Below, piece after piece: positions 1 through 12,100 of a stretch of DNA of 64,000 nucleotides; position 1 is the stretch's first letter; each line of letters begins with the position of its first letter. Source of the stretch: Volvox africanus. Its lineage: Eukaryota; Chlorophyta; Chlorophyceae; Chlamydomonadales; Volvocaceae. The stretch is from the NCBI GenBank assembly GCA_030268105.1, contig BSDZ01000009.1, forward strand, positions 248,001 through 312,000, written 5' to 3'. The position numbers were made by a program, and so were the translations under genes. The notes below the pieces were generated by a model that saw only the letters and a program-made list of their open reading frames with translations, made no database searches and was not told the DNA's origin.

Positions 1-138
1 CCCCAAACGCACGACATTGCCTGTGCTAATGTATTGTTAAATGTTTTCATTTGTTGGGGTTATCTTCAGCTAACACTCGCACCCCTGACCTGTGTGTGTT
101 GGGTGGGCATTCCGCCGGGGTTGCTGGCCCACCCCGCA

Positions 139-3100
139 GAGCTCCCCTTCCAAGCTGAGAGTCCTCGTGTGGGATACGTACGAGCCCTCGTTGACACCGG
201 TCCTGGACCGCTTCTCGGCCCTGTATGGCATACCGTTGGACTTAGACGTGCAGCCATTGGGCCAGTTGATGTCATCGATACGTGAGTTCATCCCTCCATC
301 ACTCTGTCTGCCTGCCGTTTTATCGAGCTCGATGTCGCCAGGTCATTGCGGCTACATCGTTTGCGAGGTGGCGAGAGGGGTGTTTATGTGGACCTGTGAG
401 GTAACGGGGCAAAGGCGCGGGCAGACGAGGACGAAGAAAGGGGAATGTATTGTCATTGCAATTATTTGGCCGCGTGGATGATACCGTCCGGGCTTAAAAT
501 TGCCGCGCAGACACAAGGCCTCGCCCACCGCTGGCGGAGGCGCCAACGGGTACATCTCAACCCGCATTTCAACAACAGCAGCCAACGCAGCAGCAGTCTG
601 GGGGAGCTGGCCCCCACGCGCTGTGGCTGTACTCTTCCGCCCTCACGCAGGAGATTGCAGAAGACGGGCACTTGCTGGATCTGGGGTAAGCGGAGAGGGG
701 GGGTAGGAAAGCCACAAACCGGGGCAGGGAACCGCCTTTCGGAGAGCGGTTTGCTCCAATGGAGCAGTGGACTGGGGGCGGGGGCGAGGGCGGGATCCCG
801 GGTGTGCGGGGCGATACAACCAACACAGGTTACCAACTCCACGCTCCCGCTCGCCCGCCCCACCTCTCTGCACTCAACGCAGGGAGCTCATCGAGCAGGA
901 ACAGTATGGCATCGACTGGTTTAACATTGGACAAGCGTATCGCCTTCAGCTGATGCCCTACGCAGGCCGTACAGTCGCCATACCCTTGGACGGCACTTTG
1001 CTGCACCTTTTCTACCGGAAAGATGTGCTGCAGACGCTCAGCCCTCTGGCTCAGGCGAGCTATGGGGAAGAGGATCTGGTTGTGGTAGTTGCGGCGCTGC
1101 AGATATATACATACCGTGATTAAGGCAATGCTATTTACTTGTTAGTCAGGTCGTCAGTGACCCTTTTACATTACCAGTGGCAATTACCTCGCTTGACGAG
1201 GTCGGCACCCCCCCCCCAGGTTCCCAAGACTTGGACACAACTGGTGGAGTTCACGATGTCGTACCAGCCTCAGGCGGATTCCTCTGGAGCTGCGCCTGGG
1301 TATGGGTTGCTGCCCCCCTACCCGGTCTGCATCGCGAGGGACGTAGGTACGCGGTCCACACACACTCCGCACACTCAAGTGAAGGGGAGGGGTCAGGGCA
1401 CTGACTGATGTGTCTCAACCCCTCCAGCTGTTCATCTGCTCCCTTCCCATCCTTTTGCTCGTTGAACCTCAATCTGCCAGGCTGCCGTCACGAGTCCTAC
1501 CTGCAAGCCATCTGGTCAAGCATAGCTCTGACCCACGGTTCAGCTCAGCCCATTCACTTTGACACCGACACCATGCAGCCGCTGCTGAATTCCTCCTCCG
1601 CGGCCGCCGCATTCCGCATCCTGGCTCAGCTGCTGGCGGCGGCTGCTCCTCCCGAGCCGGACGAGGGCTGCAGTCAGGGGAGCCTCGCCTTCGCCCGGGG
1701 CCGCTGCGTGTTTGCCCTGGCTGGGTTCGTGTCCCAAATGCGGGTGAGTGCGGGTAAAGGGGCGATTCTTATCACACGAGGGGCAGCCGCGGACGCCTTT
1801 ACCAAATTAGCACGCGCACGTCGGCGCTATGTATGTGAGGGGCTCCTGGTGGTGAGGTCTTAGAGTCGTTATCCGGGTCTTGGGTCAGCTGGGAAGAAGT
1901 CATGGGATCCGGCGTGCACTTGGGTGCTCCTCTTCGGGCGAAAAGGTGTTGGCTCACTTCGCCTGAAGATGTCCAGGCGGGCGGAGGCAGACGCGCAAGA
2001 CGCCCCTTCTCCTCAGCACTGTGTGCTGCGTAACAAGCCTTGGACCGATGCCATCCCCAATTCGGCTTAACGGAGCAGATGTTGTCGGAATCCGGAATTA
2101 TGGGCACGGCATCACCGGTAGGAGGAGCTGCTATGGTACGGGTTTCAGAGCTTCCAGGGTCAGAGCTGGTTTGGGATGGCTACCGCACGAGCTGGGGCGA
2201 CGGCGCTGCGGGGACCGCCGGTTTGACCCCCTGTACACACAGTACCTGTCCGTACGGCATCTCCGGTACAATGCCAGCGTCCGCGGCGACAACTTCAGGG
2301 TCGACGAATGTGGCATCGGAACAACCGGAACAGCAGCCGCAACAGGAGCAGCAGGAGGTACTCATAAACCGCGCGCCTCAGGCCCCGACTTCGTTGCTAG
2401 TTGGCGGTGTGAACAGCAGGTGCGCATGTTAGCGGTCCGAGACCTAATAAACATGTTCGACCAGGCGCCAAATTGTTGATCCATTTTTCCAAACAGAGGA
2501 GGATCCTCTGCCTCTGTCCCAGTTTGGGGTGGCTGATAGAAGGGGGGAACGGCGAATGTCATCCATGTCCTCTTCGTGTGTTTCGCCTTCTTTTACAGGA
2601 TGCCGTCCATGGTGAAGCTCGTGGCCTTTGAGCTGTTGGCGTTCCTCGCTGCCCCCGACCACCTCGATGGCGACGGGGAGGTCGTACAAAGTACGCTAGA
2701 AGTCGCACAGACATCTCTTCCGGGCGTCTTTCCTGTCAAGCCGTACTTGCTGCAGCCGGAGCAGCGGGACGTGTGGTTGGCTGCAGGGTACGACATGGAC
2801 TTGATGCGGGACGCAATGCCAGTGTTGTACGGCAGCATGACGCACCCCAATATCGCGTGGGGACTGCGGATGCCCGGACAAGCTGCATACAAGTGAGCCC
2901 GTGTGACTCTGCTTGGAGGTGTGCGAAATGGGATGTAATTGTGAAATAATGCAATAACACATAAAACCAGAGACCCGTTGATAGCGCAGGAGGCTGGGAG
3001 GGCGAGAAAGGGGGAGCTGTCTGTCTTTTATGTATCGGGCGTGGAGGGTACCCATGGACCCCGTATGTGATAGAAGTCCGATTTTCCGCGCTCCTCCACC

Positions 3101-6100
3101 ACGGTCCACCTTCTGCCGACTTCCCCCGCATCACAGCAAGCTCATCGGCGACGTAATCGCATCGATCCTGGCCGGCAATGTTTCCGTTGCTCGTTGGGTT
3201 TCAAGTGAGGCTTCTGCGGAAGGCGAAACTTTACCATCACAGTCGGGCGCAACACCTCTGGCTCACGTCCTATCCTCTGCTACTGCCAAGCTGGCGAGTG
3301 TTTTCACACCTCAGGTGCGAGAGATGTGTGTCGAGGGGGGAATCCGCACCTTCCAGCTTCCAGACGCGGTTACATCGCCTCCCCGCTCTTCCTCCCTGCG
3401 CTCTCTCTATGCACTGTTTGTTCTTTACGGGCTTGGTTGCTAGGCTCCCATCTGAATCAGCTCTTTGTCCTGCTGGACGAAGCCCTCTCTTGACTACCGC
3501 GTCTCTCGCCCCGTGTCGGGCCCGCACCTCAGAGCGCTTCACGTCTGTACGACGAGTCAAGGCAGCCCTGGATCTATGCACCCTTGGGTATTGGTGCCTG
3601 CACGACACGCGGCGCCCTGCAACCCCCAGGTAAGTGGCTGGCCCCTTGCTCGGGCTGCACCTCCCTTCCTCGGGCTGAAACCCCGACACCAGAGCAAACA
3701 ACCTGCAAGAGCATCAGGATTGCCTGAGCGTGGGGGGCCGGGGTCACCTGGCTTCCTTGAGCCCTCGCGCCCGCACGCCCCGCTATCGCAATACATCATG
3801 AACCTCGTGATGTGAGGGGCGGCAATTGATGAACTGACACTGTGCTGTTGTTGCCGCATCCGCCCCTCTCCCCCTCTCCTTCCGACCGTGTCTTTCGTTG
3901 TCTTAGCTCCGCTTCCCCCCCCTCAAGACCCCGGGCTAGAGCCCCCACCGCGGCACTCAAGATTGCCTCCGGCCATATTGGGCGTCCTGGTGCCCTTGGT
4001 GGTGCTCTGCTTGATCGTTGTAATGCTGGTGCGACGGTACTACTCTCGGTCAAGCACTGGCTTCGACGGCGTGGGCGTCGGTGTGTGCGGGTACAGCCGC
4101 GGTGCATGGTGTCTATCAATGGCGCTTCGTGGGCCGCGAGCGATACACGTGCCGGAGGCGGGAGTGCAGGTGGCGCTGTGCGTTACAGACATCCAGGTGG
4201 GTCGCGGGATGTACACATGGTCTGTGCTCTTCGTCAAACTACTGTGACGGAACTTGAGATGCGCTGTTGCCGCTGCCGAATCAGCGTTTTTGATACTAAC
4301 CTCGTTGATTGTTCCTGCCTTTCTGTCTGTCTGTTTACCTCTCTGTTCCTAGATCTGGATCTGACTCTGTTGAACTGGATCCCTCTCTGCCACACAGGAT
4401 TCTACGTCTCTGTGGGAGAACCTGCCCGCGGATACGTTAGCCCGAGCAGTGGATATCCACCACCACTGCGTGAGAAGGCTGGCGCTAAAGCACGGCGGGT
4501 ACGAGAGCGCCACGGAGGTATGAGAGGAGGGGATTGGCGGGAGGCAAGAATGTGAGGGTGGTGGAAATGGACAAGCCATAAAGGATTCGGTCACAGAAGC
4601 CCGCTGGGATGTCATGACTGATGACGTTGATGATGTGGAATTGCCACTTCCTAAGCAGTTCATTGGCCCACAGCCTGGACCCTCTCGTTCCCTCGCCTCC
4701 TGCTTCCCCATCAGGGTGACTCCTTCATCCTGGCCTTCAGCTCCGTACGTTCTGCGGTGGCATTTGCTCTGGACCTGCAGACCCAGCTGCTCAACGCGCC
4801 CTCCTGGCCCAAGCTGCTGCTAGAGCAAGAGGTGTGTTAGAGAAGGTTTGGACCATGCGACCGTACAGGGTAGTTGTTTACTTGATCCGCAGCAACTTCA
4901 GGCCTGGTGTGGTTGTGTCCGGCGGCGATGCGTTCTCGTAACCCTTGTAGAGTTTGAGTCCACATATCCAGGGTGTAACCTGTAAGTTTGTGTTTCAATG
5001 CTTGTCCTCCCTGGCCGATCGCCCCCTTCTTCTCCCATGACATCCCACCATCTCCTCCTTCCCTTGTCTCGCCCTCTACTCTCCATGCATTTGCCCGGCC
5101 CCTCCCCCCCCACGCAAGGTGTGCAAACCGGTGTACACCCGCCTGCCCGCGGGCTACCCTTTGAGCAACGCCGCCAGCAGCCGTGCCAATGGTATCTCCA
5201 CCCGAGTGCGGAGGTCCTCAGGGGGCGTGGAAACAGCCGCAGCTGCGGGATTAGCAACACACTCCCCGGCGGCAGCAGCAGGTGTGGCGTTGGCGACGAC
5301 GGTGGCAGCGGTAACGATTACTAGCATCGCCGAGGATCTGGTCCAGGGCAGCAGCAGCGGCATGGGAGCTTTCACCTCCGCTAGAGCTTCTGCCACGGCG
5401 GCACAGCGAGTTCCAGCGTCCCCATTTGCGTCATGTGCGGAACGAAGCCGCTTACGAAGCTCCGCTGGGAGCTTTTTGGGACAGCCTTCTCCTCGTCCCC
5501 AATTGCGGCATTGTCCCACCACATGTGGGAGTGGTTCCAGCTCCAGGGATGGATCGCCGGCGCTCCCTAGAGGCCGCAGCCTCGAGGACGTCGTACATTC
5601 CTCGGTGCAGCTACAGGGCTCCGTGATAGCTGATGATGGTGACGGCGGCTGCAGCAGCGGCTGCGCTGGACTGCGCTTCCCGGAACCTGCGGCCGCCGCC
5701 GCCACCCCCGGCAGCCTCGACCATGGCGGCAGCGGCGCCGTGTTCGCCGCCTCTGCCGCAAACATGGCTTCTTACTCCCCACCTGGTGCCGGTGGCGCCT
5801 GGTGTCAGGGGGACGTGGGCAGCCTTGGAGGGACGTCCGCGGCGGAGGAGGTGGATAGCTCCCCAATGCCCATTGCCCCGGCGGTTCCGGTTCGGTCATA
5901 CGGCCGGCTTAAAGAGCACCTATCATGGCTGGAGGAGCCCGCAGGCAGTAGTGGCAGTCTGGGACAACCCTTCGGGACGGACGGTGCGGTGCCGAGCCCA
6001 AAGACCTCAATGACAAGTCGGATGGCAATTTCGGAGGCTGGCGGCGGCGGCACACAGCCGTACGGGACGCTGCACGAGGATGCGATGGATGCGCAACGAA

Positions 6101-9100
6101 ACCAGATCTTACCTTGCCGACAGCAGCCGCACCACCACCACCACCACCACCACCAGCAGTTCATGCCATCTACGCCACAGCATCATCTCTCGCCCCTGAT
6201 CCTCAGTCGAGGCTCAGTCGTGTTCAGAGGCGTCCAGGATCAGCAGTCGCCACCAGCGGATGGCGATCTGCTCCCAACTTGGTGCGACAGCAGTTTCCTG
6301 GCTCATGCTAACTTCTCTGTATACAGCAACACCACGTACGGCACCACGGCGGAGGGCATGGCGGGTGCTGGTGGCGCAGCCGCCAGCTTCATCGCAAACA
6401 GCCGTCTATGGGACGACGCTGAGGGCGACTTCATCAGTTCTGCAAGCAACGCCATATTGGGTCCCGTGAGCTACCAGAGTGTTGTATTGGGGCCGTCAGG
6501 TGCTGGCATTATGGGTTTCGGAGCGCAGGGACATGCCTCCGCTGCCGCCGCGGGTGGTATCGGGGAATCCGCAGCATCCCCAGCTATGGCTGCTGATGGG
6601 GTTGCGGGTGGGGATGGGGGTCGGCTTGCTGGTGGTGGTGGTGGTGGATGCAGGACGCTGCTGGAGGTGCTTCGAGCAGCAGCTGCAGCCGCCGCCGCCG
6701 CCGGAGTAGCTGGAGAGAGATTGGGAGTGCGGAAGATGAGCGGTGATCTCTCGCCCCCGTGTCTGCACCGGCAGCCATCATTGCACACACGGCAGCAGCG
6801 CAACGACCATAACCACCGTAATGAGTACCTTATGTTCAGGTGTGACAAGTTTTGGGATCAGGAGGGGTTGGATAATGCCCAAGCGTGACGTGGATTTCAG
6901 GTTTAGGATTTGAGGCTTTTTCCAAGAATTCAGCCGCCAAGAAGGTATGTCGCCCGGTGGTGATTGACCCCGGTCGTCTGCGGGCAGCTGTGCTCTCGGA
7001 CCGCCGTGTGTTCGTTTAAGGGCTGCTCCGAGCGGTGCGCGTTTGGTCTCATCTGCCGGCATGTTTGTAGTCAACCGATGGATTGAAAGAACCCTTTTTC
7101 GTCCTTTCGTGCTCCAACCCTTCAACGAAACAGAGGCCTCCGGGTGCGGGTCGGCATCTCCGTCGCCATACCGACGGCCGCGGAGCTGCAGTACAACGCC
7201 ACCGCCGCGCGGATGGTCTACGGAGGCCCTTGCGTGGCGGCTTGCAAGGCCCTGGCGGATCTCGCTCACGGCGGTCAAGTCTTTCTCAGTGCGCGAGCCC
7301 ATCAGGCTCTGGCAGCGGAGTGTCAAGGATTGGGGGGAAAGCCCCCCGGTACCATGGTGGGTGTGATATGCCTGCTGTTGCGTGAGTTACTGGACATAAC
7401 AAACCTAGAAGATAGCAGACGGATACGCTGAGAGGGGGAAAGGAGCTCTGTTAGGGGGGGTCAGGTAAGGAGGGGAGAGAGCTCCTTTCCCGACAGCGTG
7501 AGCTCCAAAAACAGTTATGAGTTGGGTGGTGTTTTGCCGCGTTGCACCCATCCATTCGTTTCATCCTTGGGGCTGGACCCAGCAGCTGTTCGCCTGGTCT
7601 AGGAAGTGGTACGCGCTCCATCCTGTGCTCCCTCTTCCACCACCGCTGACTGTTCCGCTGGATCCCTAGGTGCTGCAAGTCGCGCTGATGGAGTCATCTG
7701 CTGCACCTCCGCAACCACCACAGCTGCAAGAACAACAGACAAAGGTGACGAACTCCACCGGTAATCTCGCCCGCGACAGCTGCCTGCTTCCCCCGGGTCA
7801 GGGCGCTCCGGTTTTACACAGCCATCACGTGGCCAAGTGCGCTGCCCCCCGGGTGCCCGAGGCCTTCACGGGGCAGCAACAGCGGCCTGTAGTACCCGCG
7901 ACCACGGTTACTTCTCGTGCTTTTCATAAGGCCACCGAGCAGGTCGTGCACCAGCTTCAGATCCAGCCCAGCGTGACGCAGCAGGGGTCACCACGGGTAC
8001 ACCTCGGACTTGAGCCCGTCTACCTGGTCACCGCGCCCGCGTTGTCGCAGCGCCTGGCACTGGTGCCGCCCCCTAGGTTTTCTACTGAGCGCCCGCCTCT
8101 GCAGGACGTATTCAGGGCACCACTCGGTCGTGTGTCGTACGCTGTTGTGCGCGTGCCGGCGGCGGCGGCATTAATGCGCTGGGACGGGCCCATCGCTGAG
8201 ATGTCGCTGAAACTGTTTGTGCGAACGGCGATGTCAGAACTGCGACGGACAACGGGGGCGTATCTGGTGGGTCTTGCACGGCGGAGGGATGATGAAGATA
8301 GGTGATACAGTTCTGGAGAAAAGATGGGTTTACACGCAGGGGAGAAACACAAACCTCTCTCGCTCTTCCTCTCTGACTGCGACTGCAAGTGTGGCTCGGG
8401 GACTCCAAGCCGTTGCCCCTTCCGGTAGGTCGCGCACCCGCCCGGCCATCGTCCCTTGCATGCGCAGGTATCAGCTTCGCCGGCTGAGGTCCGTGCCGCT
8501 TTCCCCTCACCCGTCCTCGCGGTGGCCTGGGCGTTGAACTTGAGGGCTGCTCTGCTGCGGGCCACGTGGCCAGAGGAGCTCCTGCAGCACGAGCTGGGGG
8601 AGCCTGTTGAGGCTTACGACGGTACGGAGGTGGTCGGTCAGCCGCCGCCGTCAGAGTTGGGGATACAGCGAGTGCGCTGGATGTCGCTGACGGGTTTCAG
8701 TCGGGGCAATGGCTCCAGGGAGAGCGGCGTGCAGCGCTGCGGAGGGGGCAGTTGCCCTGGTGCGGCGGTGATGGAGTCGCAAGTGCCGCCGCTGCCTGTC
8801 AGGTTTCGAGGGGTCCAGCGCCGCATCCCGAGCAGGTGCGTGCCAACGCCAACGCCGCGAAGGCTCACACGGTGCAGGGCAGCATGTCGAGGGCGAGGGC
8901 GATGCAGTTCAAGGAGCTCCCCGCGTTACATTATCTGTTGAGGAGTCGCTGTTGGTGAACGGTTTAAAATGTTATTTGATGTGACGTGGTTAGCAGCCCT
9001 CTGTTGACTGCGACCTCCGTACATACATCCTCGGTTTCTTCGCACTCCTCCCGCGCACGTACCCTCCGTTACAGACCCGGCTCCACTCAGGCGGTGGCGG

Positions 9101-12100
9101 TATCACGCGCTGTGGTGCTTCGAACCACCTCCCCGGGAAGCGATGGCGCGGAGGACCAACTGGGAGGTGCGACTGTCTACCTTGGGCCGCACGTTGCATG
9201 TCTTGTATGTGTAAATCTGCGGGTTACACCCCTTGGCCAAACCTCTTGACCTTTGCTTATTTCCTTCAAATGGTATCGCAGGCTGCCTGGAGCCGCTGCC
9301 GCGTATGGGCGCCTCTCCTCCGTTGCGGCGGAACCGGTACTCTCTCGACTACGTGCTCCCCATGTCGGAGACGCGCTTGCAAGGCGCAGTGCCGGTCACT
9401 GCCGTGCGCTCCGCCGCCACCACTATTCCCCCTGCCGACGAACCCGCCGTCGATGGCCCCTCGGCGCCCTTGGCGATAGCCCAACAGGCTCCATGCAGCA
9501 GCCAGAGTCCAAGTAACAGCCAACCGGACTTCCAGAAACGAGCGCTGGCTATGCTGGCGGACCACTTCCGAAATTCGGCCATGGCAGCCGCCGCCTCTGA
9601 AATACGAGGATCCGCGTCGGACGGCGGCGTCAGCATTGGCGTCGGCAGTGCTCAGATCAACGGCAGTCCCACAGGGTACCTTCCGAGCACGCCGCCCAGT
9701 CTGCCCTTTGGGTCGTCGCCGCTGAGCGGCACAACAATGCCACTCGGGTGCGCGCTCCGAAGAGCTACAGTCGATGGCATTGCGCCGGTGCCGCAGCGGC
9801 AATACCACTACCACAACCAGGCCCTGTTTCCGCAACAGCGGGTTCGGATGGCGACACCGGTGGCGGTATCCAAGAATGGGCAACGGTGGGAACTCTGGTC
9901 GGCGCACCGTCCGCATCATCTCACTCAGCAGCAGACGCAGCAACTGAACAAAGGCAATGACTCGGGGGAGGCGGCAGCGGCGGCGCCTGTTGCCCCTGTG
10001 GAAGGCAGTTTTGCGGCTTCCTTAAGCAGGTCGTGCTTGCCCTGCGGGGGCACTGACGTGCAGCTCGCCGAGGACAGTCCAACAGTGATGGATGGCACGG
10101 AGGATGACAGGGTAGCGCTTGAGGTGGCTGGCGGCAACGGCGGCGCAAATGCCGACGGCAGCAGTGCCGATGGCACCCCCGCCAGCACCGGGTCGTCGCT
10201 CCATGCATTTCCTATGGATGCCAGCGCTGTTGCTGTTATAGACCGAGACCCTCGCAGCGAGCTGAACAATCGCTTGCATGATCTCAAATCTCCCTTGTCA
10301 CGGCCAACGACATGGACCTCGCCGAATTTGTACGGTGAAGGCAGCGGCGCGGCCATTCGGTGCCGCGGCTCCGGCGTGTCTGATAACGGGGGAGGGTCCC
10401 GTGTCATCTGCAGGACGGCGCTTCGGGCGTCTGGGACAGGACATACCTTGGGGCCTATGATCGGACCTGGGAGCAGTCCATTGGGGGCCGCAGGTGATGC
10501 CCGGGCGGCGGAGTGTATGGTGCCGCCACCGTCGCCTCCGCCGCGTAGCGCACCGCTTTACCCAGTGCCGCCGTTATCAGCCCCCCCGCACATCTCACGG
10601 CGGAACACCGTGCATGAGACCGAGGGAAGGACTGCTGCTGTCATTAACGCCTATGCTGATGCCAATGCAGCCACTGCAGCGGCAATGACGGCCCGGCAGC
10701 AGGTGGCGGAAGGAGGAGGAGGAGGAGGAGGAGGAAGAAGAAATGTCAGGTTGCTGCTTCGCGGCTTGAGGTGCGCCAGAAGCAGCTGCCATTGGCATAT
10801 GCATCTTGCGTGGTGGTTGTCACTCGGGTGGGGCTCTTTTTCCCGTGAAGCCTGTTTGATGCTGCTGCCTAAATTGCTTCTTTTGCTTGTCTATAGAGTT
10901 CGTCATGTATCGGTGTTTTGAAAGGTGCTTGTTATGCTGCACCGATGGCTGTCCAGGTGTAACCTGCCCATGCTCCGCCTAATTACCTCCCTGTCAGGAT
11001 TCACGTGGGGGTAGCCACTGGCTCCTTAGGCTGGACCGTCAGCAGCAAGACACATGCGCTGGTGTACACGGGCAGGTAGGTGGAAAGCAAGTGGTAGAGG
11101 ATTTGAAGGCAATGAAGTGAGAATGTGCGGCAAAGCCTGAGGGACACGTCACTTCATTCCTCCGGGGCCCTCACACCCTTCTGCGGCTCTCCCCTGTTTA
11201 CCTCAGAGCCGTCTCTCGGGCGATGCGGCTGTGCGAGATCGCCGCGAGTGGCAAGGTCCTCTGCGACAGAGGCACCCACCGGGGCATACTGCAGGCACAG
11301 ACACAACTGGCGACGCAATCGATAACGCTCCCGGCTGCTTATCCCAACGGAGGTGGCGGCCTCACGCCTCCGCCGCCGCGCCTAAGCGATCCCCGGACGT
11401 ACCAGCAGCATGAACAGCATCCACGGCAGGACGGTTTCAAAAGGAAGACGACGGCGGCCTTGGGAAGCGGTCTGCGATTCGGAACCTGCAGTAGCGGCGC
11501 CACGGCGTCACCGGCGGAAAGGCACGAGGAGGACCACCAGGGAGTTGCAGCGGCGGCCGCAGGACTCTCCTCTGCAGCAGTTCCACCTGCTCCTCCTGTT
11601 GCCGCTATTGCTGCAACTGTGTCGGACGACGATATCGCTGCGAGGTGTGATAGTAGTGGCGGCAGCGGCGGCGTAGGCGCCGAGGGAATGCTGTCGGAGC
11701 GGGTGGCTCTGGAGCTGCAGCTGGTGCGGCTGTTTGCTGGCGCACGGCTGACGGTGCGGACCATGGACGATGTGTTTCTTTGCGAGTAAGTGTGGCTGGG
11801 TGGCTATGGAGGATGACTGAGCGGGAATGCCCATGTGCGCGGGATCAGGATCGGCACCTTCTTCCGCACACAGGGGTCCGCTTCCTTCCCCTTCCCCTTC
11901 CCCTTCCCCTTCCCCTTCCCGAACCCCCTCACAGGTTCCGCTCAGCGCCCACCTACACGCTCCCGAGACCTCTCCGAGTCCCGGTCCCGACGAGCCCTCC
12001 ACCGTTTGCCTCCTCCACCTCCCCTTCCGTCCACCAGCTCAACGGTGCCGGGGGCGGGAATGTAGGGCCTCATCACGGGCACCAACGGATGCAGCTGCCC

